Below, piece by piece: positions 12,791 through 23,620 of a DNA stretch of 64,000 bases (the stretch's first letter is position 1; each line of letters starts with the position of its first letter). Origin of the DNA: Dasypus novemcinctus (lineage: Eukaryota; Chordata; Mammalia; Cingulata; Dasypodidae). The stretch spans positions 112,804,228 through 112,868,227 of the forward strand of contig NC_080680.1 of assembly GCF_030445035.2 (NCBI RefSeq), written 5' to 3'. The position numbers and the translations under genes were made by a program. The notes beneath the pieces are model-generated. The model did not search any database. It worked only from the letters and a program-made list of their open reading frames with translations, and was not told the DNA's origin.

Positions 12791-13759
12791 TTATACTCTC
12801 CTCCAACTTTGCCTTTCCTGTTTTTTCCTTTCTTCCTGCAGAACTCCCTTTAGAATTTCTTGAATGGGAGGTTTCTTATTGGTATACTCTTTCAGTTTCT
12901 GTTTGTGTGCGAATATTTTGAACTCTCCATCATGTTTGAATGCTAGTTTAGCTGGATAGAGTATTCTTGGTTGGAAATTTTTTTCCTTTAGTACCTTGAC
13001 TATATCATACCACTGTCTTCTTGCCTCCATGGTTTCAGAAGAGAAATCAGCACTTAATCTAATTGAGCTTCCCTTGTATGTGATGGTTTTCTTTTCTCTT
13101 GCTGCTTTTAGGATTTTCTCTTTGTCTTGAGCATTGGATAATTTGACAAGTATATGTCTTGGGGTGGGCCTGTTGGGGTTTATGACTTGTGGAGTGCGCT
13201 GTGCTTCTTGGATATGTACATCTGTCTCTTTCAGTAGATTTGGGAAGTTTTCAGCCATTATTTCCTGCAACACTCTTTCTGACCCCTTTCCCTTCTCTTC
13301 ACCTTCTGGAATGCCTATAATACGTATGTTTGAGCGTTTTGCATTGTCATTCAGGTCCCTAAATCCTAATTGGATTTTTTCTATCTTCTTATTGACCCCT
13401 TCTACTATCTGTTTGATTTCTGATGTACTGTCTTCCACATCACTAATTCTCTGCTCTGTCTCTTCTAGTCTGCTGATATTTGCTGCAAGTGTATTTTTGA
13501 TTTCTTGAACTGTGGTGTTCATTCCCATCATATCTGTTATGTTTTTGCGTATGTCTGCAATTTCCCCTCCAAGTGATGTCTTCATGTTGTTAACCTCTTT
13601 CATTACTGCATCAAATTTGTCGGTGATAAATGTTCTGAGATCTTTCATTGCTTGTGCCAAGTTTTGCTCCCCTTCGTGATTATTGGTTTGTTGATTGGAT
13701 TCAGCCATGTTTTCCTGATTATTGGTTTGGTTCGTAGATTTTTGTTGCTTTCTGGTCAT
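12791..13759 (-). CDS. L1 ORF1 protein (RNA-binding chaperone), intact
   Basis: An intact 322-aa ORF1p. This protein forms trimers, coats L1 RNA in the cytoplasm and is required for retrotransposition. The N-terminus is polar and Q/N-rich. Residues of about 35-150 show the heptad pattern of the coiled-coil trimer, for example the [16 protein letters not shown] stretch. An RRM follows from about 160, with [12 protein letters not shown]. The C-terminal domain carries YPAKLAF and ends in basic residues and TAA. Length is close to the 338 aa of human ORF1p. The ATG has a purine at -3 and is the first in frame. ORF2 begins 73 nt downstream, as in other L1s, where ORF2 is made from the same bicistronic RNA at low level. 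Confidence 0.95.
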   Translation of the reverse strand: MTRKQQKSTNQTNNQENMAESNQQTNNHEGEQNLAQAMKDLRTFITDKFDAVMKEVNNMKTSLGGEIADIRKNITDMMGMNTTVQEIKNTLAANISRLEETEQRISDVEDSTSEIKQIVEGVNKKIEKIQLGFRDLNDNAKRSNIRIIGIPEGEEKGKGSERVLQEIMAENFPNLLKETDVHIQEAQRTPQVINPNRPTPRHILVKLSNAQDKEKILKAAREKKTITYKGSSIRLSADFSSETMEARRQWYDIVKVLKEKNFQPRILYPAKLAFKHDGEFKIFAHKQKLKEYTNKKPPIQEILKGVLQEERKKQERQSWRRV

Positions 13760-14758
13760 CTCTTTATTTTGACGAATTTAATCAGTTCCTTAGCTTCTTT
13801 GTCTGCTCTTGGAGGTTAATTAGTTGTTATTTTTGCACAGGTGTTATATCTTCTCTTTGTCACTTTTTTCTTCTTATTCTAGTTACTTGTTGTTGGTTAA
13901 GTTCACTTTAGAGGAAAGTATTAGTGTTGGGGAAAGGCAATTGTGTAAGCAAGGGAAAAGTGTAAAGTTGTATTGGTGATGTATGTTAATAAAGCAGGAA
14001 TATGAGATCTGGAAGGATGGAGGTTAGATTCATGTAGATTGTATAGAGTTATAGCTGTAGGTAGAGTACCTTTTATGAAGTTGATGACTGAATTTGGGAG
14101 GAATATGGTATGAACTACACAGCTATTGTTTTCATGAGAGAGGGAAAAAGAAAAGAAAGGTAATAGTTTCAAGAGTGGATAATAGACAGAAAACAGAACA
14201 AAGGTATTAGAAATTAAGAGTTAGACACTTTGTGGATCAAAGAACGGGAGGTGGGGGGTGGAATATAGGAGAGACAGTAGATGATAGTGGATATCAAGAT
14301 GCAGGGGAAGGGGGATAGTGTAGGTAGCCTAAATCAGTTCACACAGAAATAAGGCAGTGGAGGATGGGAAAACCCAGCAAATGTGAGGTGTTCCCTGTAG
14401 CACCTATTGTATACTTGAATTAAAGTAAAAATAAGTGGAAGATGAGGGACAAGAGGGAAAGAGAAAACCGAAAAAAAAAAAAAAAAAAACCAAACTAATT
14501 ATAATAAAGAAAAAAGAAAGGCAAGAAGAAAGGAAGAAAGAAAAAGAGGATGGGCAAACGGTGGGGAACGGATAGGGAGAAGAGAGATACAGGTACACAC
14601 GTGTCACAATTGCAACACTATCTAAAACAACAACTTCCCCCCGCTTTGCCCTAAAACCCCCCCGTCTGTCTGCCCAAATGGGTCTGCAAGCACCTCCCTT
14701 CCCACAAACCCCCAATAGGCCACCCAGGGCCCACGAACTCCCCAGTACTGCAGATGCT

Positions 14759-14759
<1 letters not shown>

Positions 14760-14797
<38 letters not shown>

Positions 14798-14874
14798 AAG
14801 TAAAATTAAAAAAAAAAAAAACAAAAACAAACAAACAAACAAACAAAAACAAAAAAAAACAAAAAAAAAAAACA
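14760..14874. repeat. Homopolymer A tract and (CAAA)n block in the L1 5' UTR
   Basis: About 36 consecutive A at 14760-14795, another A run near 14809-14820, then CAAA-type repeats to about 14870. In L1 sense these are long T runs directly downstream of the GC-rich array. This abrupt change in composition inside one transcript leader is unusual. Run lengths are likely to vary between copies and assemblies. Confidence 0.9.
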
Positions 14875-15080
14875 GAAACCCCTCCGCAGGCCCGGCTCCG
14901 CCCGCCGCGGAGGCTTGGACCGGCTCTGCCCGGCTCCTCACGCCGCCTTGGCCTGGCTTGGCTCCGCCCAGCTCCGCTCGCTACAGCGGCCCAGCCGGCT
15001 CCGGCATCCACCTCCCGCCACCGTGGCCTGGACCGGCCCTGCCCGGCTCCGTACCCGCCACGGCCTGACCCGGGCCCGCC

Positions 15081-15490
15081 CGGCTCCAAACGCTACCGCG
15101 GCCCGCAGCCGGGGCCTGCACCGGCCCCGCCCGGCTCCAAGCGCTACCGCGGCCCGCAGCCGGGGCCTGCACCGGCCCCGCCCGGCTCCAAGCGCTACCG
15201 CGGCCCGCAGCCGGGGCCTGCACCGGCCCCGCCCGGCTCCAAGCGCTACCGCGGCCCGCAGCCGGGGCCTGCACCGGCCCCGCCCGGCTCCAAGCGCTAC
15301 CGCGGCCCGCAGCCGGGGCCTGCACCGGCCCCGCCCGGCTCCAAACGCTACCGCGGCCCGCAGCCGGGGCCTGCACCGGCCCCGCCCGGCTCCAAACGCT
15401 ACCGCGGCCCGCAGCCGGGGCCTGAACCGGCCCCGCCCGGCTCCAAACGCTACCGCGGCCCGGCTCGGCCTGGCTCGGCCCCGCCCGGCC
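15081..15490 (-). repeat. 51-bp GC-rich tandem array inside the L1 5' UTR
   Basis: Seven full 51-bp units start at 15081, 15132, 15183, 15234, 15285, 15336 and 15387. A degenerate eighth starts at 15438, and more diverged related sequence flanks the array (about 14880-15080 and 15490-15560). Units differ by one or two bases, for example 'ccaaac' against 'ccaagc'. Because 51 is divisible by three and the unit lacks stops, frames on both strands stay open; the longest begin at non-ATG codons, so this is not evidence of coding. Mouse and rat L1s have tandem 5' monomers, but there they form the very 5' end, whereas here unique sequence precedes the array. Confidence 0.95.
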
Positions 15491-15790
15491 CCGCTCACCG
15501 CCGGCGCAGCGCGGCCCGGCTCCGGCGTCCGCCGCTGCGGCCCGGCCTGGCTCAGCCCCACCGAGCGGGGCTAGATGCCTCGTCTCCGCCTACCCAAGAA
15601 GGGAATCCTCTACAGGTAGCTGGGATCTCCGTGTATATTTCACAGACGAATCCTCTCTGTTACCTTCCCTCCAAATCGATGTCCAGACACCTCCGGACCA
15701 GCAAAAATCCCGAAACAATCCGGTCCCAAAGAGTCTCCAACGCCGCCCAGCCGATTCCCTGCAGAAGACTCTAACAGGGATGTTCACTCA

Positions 15791-15802
15791 GCCGCCATCT
15801 TG
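15791..15802 (-). promoter_or_regulatory. YY1-type site at the L1 5' end
   Basis: The minus strand reads CAAGATGGCGGC within 20 nt of the L1 start. In human L1 a CAAGATGGC motif at this position binds YY1 and fixes the transcription start. Identification is by motif and position only. Confidence 0.75.
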
Positions 15803-15809
15803 CCCCCTC

Positions 15810-15824
15810 CTCAAATAGCTTCTT
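15810..15824. repeat. L1 target-site duplication, right copy
   Basis: Exact copy of 6422-6436. It fixes the 5' end of the L1 at 15809 with no extra untemplated bases beyond one possible C. Confidence 0.95.
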
Positions 15825-16546
15825 GAATGAGAGCCTAGAGTCAGTCATGTTTGAAACCTTGAACTTTGAAAACTTCTCTATTTTACTATCACACGTAATT
15901 GATAGTTTGAGCAAAGTATAATATTTCAGCTGGAAATCAATGTTGAATGCATTGCTCAAGGTTTTCTAGCTTTCTGGGATGCTTTGAAAAGTCTATCACT
16001 TTTCTGTGCTTGATTATTTGTATGAAAACATTATTTTTTTCTCTGTTTGGAAGACTTGAAAGCTTTCCTTTGTGTCCAGTCATCTAAAATTTGTAGTGAT
16101 ACATTTTGATGCAGGTACATTTTCATCTACCACCAGATTCACTCAACTTGGAAAAGTCATCCTTCAATTTTGAATACTTTTTCTTGAGTTATTTCTTTAA
16201 TTCTGTCCTACCTTCTCTTTTTACATGCTTTTTCTTCAATTCCATTTTCTCAGATGTTATACCTATTTTCCATCTCCATTTTCATCTCTTTTTCTTCTTT
16301 TTCTGGATGGTTTCCTCAAATACATCTCAAAGCCCTCCCTATTCAGGTTTCTTTTCATTTCTGCTTTCATATGTTAAATGTCCATACATTCTTTGTGCTG
16401 TTTAATGCTCATTTCTTATAATACAGTGTTCTTAATTTCAGGATGCGAACTTTACTTTCATCTCTCTGGGAACATTAATGATAGTTTTAAAAAAATTTTG
16501 ATCTCCCTATTTAAATTGTGCTTCTTGTCTGTTTTTAGGGTATTTA

Positions 16547-16701
16547 TAGTATATATAATATAAATTTAAATATAATATAGTAGAGTATAATATAGTGGAG
16601 TATAATATAATATAATATAGTAGAGTATAATATAATATAATATAATATAATATAATATAATATAATATAATATAATATAATATAATATAATATAATATAA
16701 T
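16547..16701. repeat. (TATAA)n pentanucleotide microsatellite
   Basis: A perfect TATAA/ATAAT array of about 15 units from about 16626 to 16700, preceded by a degenerate part with 'gtagagtataa' variants. Very A/T-rich, likely length-polymorphic. The Tyr/Ile/Leu-rich minus-strand frames here are repeats read as protein. Confidence 0.95.
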
Positions 16702-16711
16702 TAAATGTTGT

Positions 16712-16745
16712 GTCAGAATAGCTGAGTGGTCTAAGGCACCAAACC
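16712..16745 (+). pseudogene. tRNA-Leu-like 5' fragment
   Basis: The segment begins GTCAGAATAGCTGAGTGGTC and continues CTAAGGCACCAAACC. It follows the 5' half of a cytosolic tRNA-Leu gene (acceptor strand, D-arm with A box, start of the anticodon stem) with a few substitutions. The anticodon loop, variable arm, B box and 3' half are missing, so it is not a functional tRNA. It directly follows the TATAA array. It could be a retroposed tRNA 5' half or the relic of a tRNA-Leu-headed SINE. Confidence 0.6.
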
Positions 16746-17790
16746 AATGTAATATAAATGCTTTCCCCAAACATCTCACATTTAATTGTAGGACACCAAA
16801 AAGCTCTGTGTGCTTGAAGAGACTTTCCTTGGGCTTCGTTATAGTGCTATCTATTTGGGTTATTTCATACCACAATACTGGTATTTAGAGGTTTCTTTCT
16901 TGTGGAATAGTCAAATTCCCCAGACAAGTCTTTGGCTGCTGCATTCTGGAAGCTGTAGTGGGGTGGGGGAGGGAGGGAGTTTGAGCATTCCAACATTTGG
17001 TGATCGCACTTTTATTCAATACCCCAATTTCAGCAGGGTGCCCTCTTCTCAACTCCAACCTGGAGATCTGCAATTTTACCCTCTTAAGAGAAAAAAGCCT
17101 CCAATATTCTGCCAGAGCATAACAGTAACAGTCACTTAACTGCATGATGTAAAAGTGCAGGCTCTCACTGGTTTTTAAATAGACTTCCAAGCAAGCCTCC
17201 TGTTTTGAAGCCCCATTTCAGAGGTACCTAGTGCTCTCAAGCCTGGGGATTCTGTATATAATGTGGTTGGCTTCTCAACTTTCTCTTCTGCTGGCTAATA
17301 ACTCAGCTTTACTGGGTCTGCTACTTCAATTCCCATCTGCTTTCCATCTTCTAAAAAATTCTTCTGTTTTCTCCAGTATTCTTCATCTCTCTGGGTTTAG
17401 GTCTAATTGTAAGCTCCTAAACTACTGTTCAAGTGGAGTTTTGAGGCAGACTTAAAGAAAATGCATGCATACAACTCATAGTCTTTAACTATGAAGTTTA
17501 TATTTGCATTTTACTGGTGCTTTCTTAGTTAACACTCACTTCATTTCCCACTGGCTTGTTGCAATCATTATTTGTCGCTGTATTATAGTCTTTTAGTGTC
17601 TGATTCAGCGTCACGTAAGAAGTAGCTATTAGGAGTCAGGTACTCTGCTGAGCATGATAGTTGCCAAAATAGAAGCATAGGACCCCTCAAGGAATTTGTT
17701 GGTAATAATAAGAGAGCAATAGCAGATTTGGAAGCAGTTATTCTGCTGAACTTAAATGTCTCCTCCTGTTTTTTCAATTTTCCCGTCTTC

Positions 17791-18185
17791 CTTTTGGTTG
17801 TTTTTATTTATTAATTTAATTAATTAATTTATTTAACATTTATTGCTTTATTGTATTTTTTTAAAGATACATAGATCACAAAAAATGTTACATTAAAAAA
17901 TATAAGAGGTTCCCACATACCCTACCCCCCCCCCACCTCCCCCATCAACAACCTCTTTGATCATTGTGGCACAGCCATTGCATTTGGTGAATGTGTCTTG
18001 GAGCACTGCTGCACCGCATGGATTATAGTTCACGTTGTAGGTTCCACCCTTCCCCAGTCCATTCAGTGGGTTATGGCAGGATATATAATGTCCTGCATCT
18101 GTCCCTGCAATACCATTTAGGACAACTCCAAGTTCCGAAAATGCCCCCACATCGCATCTCTTCTTTCCTCTTTTGGTTATTTTTA
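17791..18185 (-). mobile_element. 5'-truncated L1 3'-UTR insertion with TSDs
   Basis: The body at 17807-18169 matches the end of the 3' UTR of the full-length L1 on the same strand, including the C-rich tract and the A-rich end. It is flanked by CTTTTGGTTGTTTTTA (17791-17806) and CTTTTGGTTATTTTTA (18170-18185), a 16-bp duplication with one mismatch. It is an ordinary 5'-truncated L1 copy of moderate age. Confidence 0.88.
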
Positions 18186-20473
18186 AATTGACAAAATGTT
18201 TACGGTTTTTCTGTGGCTTCCAATGCCAACAACATAAAGATAAGTTCTTTAGCTTTTACATTCCATATATTCTTACATTTTAGCTCCAATATTTATTGCC
18301 TCTGTCATGCTTTGTCTCCCTCCACTCATCCCTACCAGGAACTCCACTTAATTGACCTTCTTACTGCTTTTCTTGCATGACATACCTTCATCATGCATGC
18401 AGCATTTATGAAAAGTTAATTCTTTTCATCTTTGCATCTGCAATCCCTTTGGTGCAAATCTGGAAAGACATAGTTCTTGCTTCACAGAAGTGTTTGCTTT
18501 AGAAACAGGGTGGTTATGTAACCAAACATTACAAGATAGTCTAGCACAGGCATTATTAAGTGCATAGAGATATATGCTGTTAATTCATTGGATCAAGGAA
18601 AGCTTTCTGAAGATAGAGGGAGCTGAGCTGTTCTGAAGGATGATTAGGAGATGACCAGGTGCTTTCTATTTTAAATTTCACATAATCTGGTTATAAATGA
18701 GCTTCCCTGCCATGTTGTAAGCATGTTAATGCAGGGCCATTATTTGAATCACTTCTCGAATATTAATGCATGGAGCCTGTCACATAATAGAAGCTCAATA
18801 GATGCTGAATGAGTTGAAGATGTAGAAGGAGCAGAAATTTGAATTGCTCATATTGCTCTTGGAATCTTCCCTGAATTAAATAAGTGGATAGATAAGTAAC
18901 AATAGTATCGCCTGACTTTCCTGGGACAGTTTTGATGAACTAGCTCTAGTTATTTACTGTTTTGATCTCTTCTAAGGAAACCATGCATTTATATAATTTT
19001 TTATCATGTTTATTAGGTATCCAAAAATACCTGGAATGTGTCTAATAGCTTAATTGGAAGAAACTGCACCTCGTAAGACACTCTATTTCTCCAAAATAAT
19101 TCAATTGTTGTAGGTAACAGAGATCCCAAAAACGTTCGTGCTTAACCTGGAACTCAGATCTGATCTCAGTGGGAAGGTTGAGAAACGAATTAGAAAATCC
19201 CCATCCACTCGGTTTATTGTAGGTTATCCAAGGAAGAACCTGGGTTGGAAAACCTGGTTTCTGGGCTATCATGTTGCCTACACAGGTAGAAATATGCCTA
19301 CTGAGGTTGCTAATCTATAAAGAGAATTGTTTGACTTGACTGAAGTTCCACATACTTACTAATACCCTTATTTGCACCTGGATTTTATGAGGACAACAGA
19401 ATCAGTTGCACATTACTAAATCCACATTTGGGACTCAGAATTGGTGCATGCCCTATAAATTATAAATATAAATATAAATCTAGAACAAGTGGTAATTAAC
19501 ACCAAATGGAGATTCTAGTGCCAACTTCTAATTCCTCCTTCCTCTGAACTTTGAAACTCTCTGTTAAGTGTGCTTACAATAAATAGTTCTATTTCAGTTG
19601 GGTCAGGATTTTGTACCATCAGGTTCTGTGCGTCCTCTTTTAGAGATTCAAATAAGTACGTGTATGAGCTGATAGGTGGCCCCTTTGGATGAGATGTGCA
19701 GTCCCAACTTCACCAAAGTCCCTACCAGTCCCACTTTGCTGCTTGGTCTCCAGAGGAATTTGTCTTTTCCCTCTCTTATTATTGGACTATTTGGCCTTAG
19801 GTTGGTATGTCTGTATTATCTGCAGGATGGACAATCATTGCTTCGCATGAAGGTTAATTTTGTTTTGTGCCCACTTGTGAGATGGGCAGGTGAGCTGCCG
19901 GTTGGCCTGTAGGACACGGCCCAGCACACGCTGCTGCCCCAGCAGCTTCCCACCATCTGGCTGAGAGGACATAGGCAGCTCCCTAGCCTCTCTGAATGCA
20001 GTGTTGTCATCGTGAGTTAGACAAGTGAACAGTGCACGCTCTACTTGCTAGTTCCAAAGGGGAAATGAGATGGTCCATCAAAGGATCTAGCACATAAATG
20101 ATCAACACTTGTCCCTTTTTCTCTTCCGCTGTTGTTTGTTATTGTCATTACACTGTTGTTATTATATTGTGTTGTCGGTGTCCTGTCCTAGGTATACAGG
20201 ATTCAAACACAAAACGGAAAAAAATGAGTTTGACCTTTGAGAGTTCATGCAAGAGCAGTAAACAGATTCAAGCAATGTAATGAGCACCGGAAGAGATGCT
20301 TTTCCAGGAACAGCATGGAAGGGGAACCTAACTCTGAGCAGAGGGAAGAAAAGTGGGGAGTTAGGGACCCTTCACCAGATGAGTTTTCAGAGCCCACGCT
20401 CTTGCTTTGGTAAAATGGGTAGGGTGTTTCCTCTACAAGCCTACTGGTGCTAGAGCCAATATCATGTTTTAAC
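18186..20473. other. Unique-looking non-coding DNA
   Basis: No exon, RNA gene or classifiable young repeat is evident. Short open frames have no recognisable domains or codon structure. Some stretches, for example around 18760-18815, resemble tails of old MIR or L2 elements but are too degraded to call. Confidence 0.45.
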
Positions 20474-20665
20474 CAGGGGCTCTTAACAAGGGGTCCATGA
20501 GCTTGAATTAAAATTCAAAACAACATTATTCTTGTGGGGATGTGTTGGTGCGGGTGTGATCTATTTATTAAATAATACACGGTATAGTGTAGACTTAGTA
20601 GGGAGTCTGGGGTTTTCACCTGACTGGCAATAGGCTCTGTAGAACAAAAACGGTTAAGAGCCCTG
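20474..20665. mobile_element. hAT-type MITE, copy 1
   Basis: A 192-bp non-autonomous element whose ends, CAGGGGCTCTTAAC and GTTAAGAGCCCTG, are inverted repeats. It is flanked by GTTTTAAC (20466-20473) and GTTTTCAA (20666-20673), a decayed 8-bp duplication as made by hAT transposases. Its body matches copy 2 at 27854-28046 closely, with shared 'gagcttgaattaaaattcaa' and 'tgttggtgcgggtgtgat'. No coding capacity. The named family is not certain. Confidence 0.8.
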
Positions 20666-20848
20666 GTTTTCAACATATGTTCCATCTTGTCTGGAGGCTC
20701 ACACTTGTATTTCTGAAATGTCTTTATCTTAGCATTTTAAAAGTAATATGATATTTTCAATATTGAGGAAAACGTATAGAAGTAAAAGGAGGAGGAAAAC
20801 AAAATTGTATTTCCCAGGCTTAAGCTCTTCATGCATTTCTTTCCAGTC

Positions 20849-20936
20849 TTTTTTTTTAAGAGGTACCAGGGATCAAACCTGCGACCTTGTACATGGGAAG
20901 CAGGTGCTCAACCACCTGGACTACATCTGCTCCTCC
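20849..20936 (-). mobile_element. DAS-type tRNA-derived SINE
   Basis: On the minus strand it reads as a tRNA-like head: an A-box region with 'gatgtag', a middle part 'gcacctgcttcccatgtaca', then the B box GGTTTGATCCC (plus 20869-20879), an end 'tggtacctctt' and an A-tail (T run at 20849-20857). The same head is seen at 28471 and 28579. This is the DAS family of xenarthran SINEs, transcribed by Pol III and moved by L1. Confidence 0.85.
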
Positions 20937-23620
20937 CCACATGGTGTTTTTCAGTTTGTTTTGGCCTATGCTTTATGAAGATGCTGCTTTCTATCGACCT
21001 CCTCACTTTAGGGCTGGTGGCCATGGGATGACCTGTCCCTTGTGCAGTGTCTGGGAAGGAGTGCTTTGGTGAAATAGTAACTGTGCCTTGTTTTCTGGAC
21101 CTGCCCAAGATGCACTTAACCAGTCAGGGAATGTGCACAGAGCACCACTGGCTGATACCCGGAGAGAAACGGAACTCTGTGTTGTGTGAACCGCCCTCAC
21201 CCCAGCCTCAGTGACCAGGATTTGCTCCTAGATGCGAAGTCTCAGTGCCACCCCTTCTGTGTTGATCCTGGAGTGATTTGATGAAAGAGAGAGAGAGGGA
21301 GAAGAAAAAGGTGATTATTTCTATAATGATATGTCAATCTGAAAAATAGACTAATTTCTACCTATAATTTCAGAGCAGATATTTTGGAATATTTTTTCAC
21401 CGGAAATATTAATAACTTCAAGGAAAGAAGGACCGAAGGAGGAGATTATCGACTGAGTACTTACCATGGCCCCTTCCGCGCTGACGCATTTACTCTTGAC
21501 ATCCTAGGATCCTCACCACACGGGTGAAAGGCAGAGGCAGGGAGTTTAATTTCCTTGACATAGTCACAGCATTGGTAAGTTGAGGCCCCAGAGAGACTCC
21601 AGTTTCCCTAACAAAACGATATGCACTGCTGCGGCAGCCACATAGACGTCCACTTATTCCACTTGCCCTGTTAAATGCATAATTTGAATTATTATTATTT
21701 GATTGATCTATGCCTTCTCTACTGGAAGAACAGTTCCCAGAGGTCCTAAATTCTGATTTCAATTCTGTTGTATCCCCAGCACAGAGCTAAAGCTCAACAA
21801 CAATTTGTTCAATATATAAATGAATGAATGAATGAAATCTAGGGTACTCTAATTTCTAAATTCTGCTAAGCTACACTTCTTTGGTTCTCTGGAAGCTGTG
21901 TTGATCAGAGGCACAGTGTTTCACTAATACAAAAAAACATGAAAGTGCAATAATTTACATTAAGTTCCCTATGTAAGCTAGGAGGCTACAATTTCTTCCT
22001 GAATTTTATGATGTGATAGGAAACAGAATTTATGACAAAACGTGGAGTGTTCTAAAACCTTAAAGTCTGGATATGAGTAAAAGCAAACCTGGGGTACGTT
22101 TTTCCCCCTAAATGTTAAAAAGTAATTATAAAAGGAGACTCAGATTTAACGTTTACATTTTTAATAGTCTTTGTTTCCTGGTACAGGGCAGAAGAGACAA
22201 CTTCGAGATCATTACTGGATTGTAAACCACCAAGCCCCAGTCTAGGTGACCTGAAGATTCATAGAAATGATTATTTAAGGAATGTCTTAACAAGAGTCTT
22301 GAGAAAAGCGGTGCCTTTTTTAGTTCTTCCTTTTAATTGAACCTTATATTTCAATAGAAGGCAAAGGATCCTTCATTCTCGAGACTCTATTTGAAACCTT
22401 CCCACGGCCAGTAAATGGCTCTCTGTAGTTGCCCAGTGGCAGATAGGAAATCCAGAAGTGGTAGATAGGGAGGCTAGAAAGGCATCGTATTCGCCCAGGT
22501 GCAGATTGTGAGGAGGAAATTCCCTCACTCTCACAGTGGCAGGCTGAGTGTCTCCCAGAGCAGCTCAGAGAGGAGCCAGCCACAGGTTTTACTGCACATT
22601 GGTCCCCAAAGATTCTCTCCCCCAGGTTCTCTTCCCTCCCTCCACACCCAAATTGCACATTGATAGTGTAGTAAGACTGATCGACACCGCCCTTGCTCAG
22701 ATTCTCTTCTTTGTAATAGAGTTTGCTGTGGGTTCTTTTAACTGTGATTAGACATATTCTTTGGACACATGCTATGGTAAGTTCTTTATCTGGATTATGA
22801 TTAACCTTTATTGTTGTCCCATGCAGTTTGTTACACTATTATTATCTCCATTTGATGGAAGATGAAACTGAGGTTTAGGGAAGTGATTTTACTTGTCCAA
22901 GTTAAATAATAAAGGTTAGAAATGGAAGTCATCCCCAAGAGCATGGCACAGGTGCCCGCATTTTTAAACCATGTGCATATTCGGACTTGGGGATTATTTC
23001 CCACCTGGGCAATTGTGACATCCTCCTGCGTGGCCTTCTTGACTCCAGTCCAGCCCCCAAAATTCCATTCTACAGTGCAACATCCAGATGAGCTTTCCTA
23101 AAACTGTGGCGCACACATAAAAGTAGTTGTAAACTCCTTATGCTTACAGCTCACTTAAAACTATAAAATTCATACAGTGAAAGCAACACAATTCAAATTG
23201 ATGCTGTGGGTTTAATCAGATATGAGATGTTCGTAGAAAATCAATCATTGTTTCAGTTTCATTTTACTGTCACAAGGATGTGCTTGTGCTGTGGCCTTGA
23301 TTATTTTGAAGTTGAGTCTGATGAACCACAGGAACTGTTTAAAGTCAAATCTGACACCCTTCCCCTGCCCTTCATGACATGAACAGTTCAGCCTCATGCC
23401 CCAGCCCCTAGCCCCTAGCCCCTGCCACAGGCCTTGCACCTGATACTCCCATCAGAGAACATGATGGGGGGGGGGGTCCCAACGACTTGCCTTGGGGTCA
23501 TGCTGTTTCTTCTGTCTTTGGTGCTCATCTGTCACGGTCTGCATGATGAGTTGCTTGAAAACCTGCTAAAATCCCACTTCTTGGTCTATGCCCAGAGACT
23601 CAAACAGGTATTTGCCTACC
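20937..23620. other. Unique-looking non-coding DNA
   Basis: No supported exon or RNA gene. A (GAAT)n-like run lies at 21820-21837. The MIR relic at 22790-22935 is listed separately, and 22990-23125 resembles an old L2 fragment. A run of 11 G lies at about 23465-23475, and a triple CCCCTAG-type repeat at 23400-23424. Confidence 0.45.
22790..22935 (-). repeat. MIR SINE relic
   Basis: Plus-strand order 'gttacactattattatctcc', 'gatgaaactgaggtttaggg', 'gattttacttgtccaagtta' is the reverse complement of MIR. Diverged, edges approximate. Confidence 0.7.

Larger units (their letters stand above)
6437..15809 (-). mobile_element. Full-length LINE-1 retrotransposon, 9.37 kb, near intact
   Basis: A complete autonomous non-LTR retrotransposon in reverse orientation. 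On the minus strand it opens with GAGGGGGCAAGATGGCGGC at 15809, the usual L1 5' start with a YY1-type site. It continues through a 5' UTR of about 2.05 kb, ORF1 (13759-12791), a 73-nt spacer, ORF2 (12717-8900, broken once) and a 3' UTR of about 2.46 kb ending in poly(A), seen as T at 6435-6451. Perfect 15-bp target duplications flank it. Full length, intact TSDs and a single visible ORF defect make it young. It is long for an L1, normally 6-7 kb, because both UTRs are extended. Whether it can move now is unknown: the one frameshift would prevent it unless it is a sequence error. Confidence 0.97.
13760..15809 (-). promoter_or_regulatory. L1 5' UTR / internal promoter region
   Basis: In L1 orientation this 2.05 kb leader has three parts: about 235 nt of unique sequence with the YY1-type site (15809-15575), a very GC- and CpG-rich block with a 51-bp tandem array (about 15570-14880), then A/T-homopolymer and purine/pyrimidine-biased sequence down to ORF1. 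L1 5' UTRs carry an internal Pol II promoter, so this role is expected from the family. The promoter was not tested and the start site is inferred from the TSD edge. The many CpG sites suggest control by DNA methylation. Confidence 0.8.
15825..17790. other. Non-coding DNA with microsatellite and tRNA-like fragment
   Basis: A/T-rich sequence without recognisable exons. Apart from the pentanucleotide repeat and the tRNA-Leu-like segment listed separately, I see no feature I can support. A pyrimidine-rich stretch at 16180-16340 makes short Phe/Ser-rich frames that look like composition artefacts. Confidence 0.5.

Noticed and set aside
15081..15490. CRISPR-like repeat array
   Set aside because: The units are contiguous with no unique spacers, and the context is mammalian L1.
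14880..15570. CpG island of a host gene promoter
   Set aside because: The region lies wholly inside the L1 between its TSDs and is the L1 leader.
14915..15574. Long open frames on both strands through the GC-rich array (219 and 207 codons)
   Set aside because: The 51-bp unit is a multiple of three and has no stop, so several frames stay open together. The longest frames start at non-ATG codons, and the protein is a simple 17-residue repeat.
16507..16875. Tyr/Ile/Leu-rich protein
   Set aside because: It is the TATAA microsatellite read as codons.
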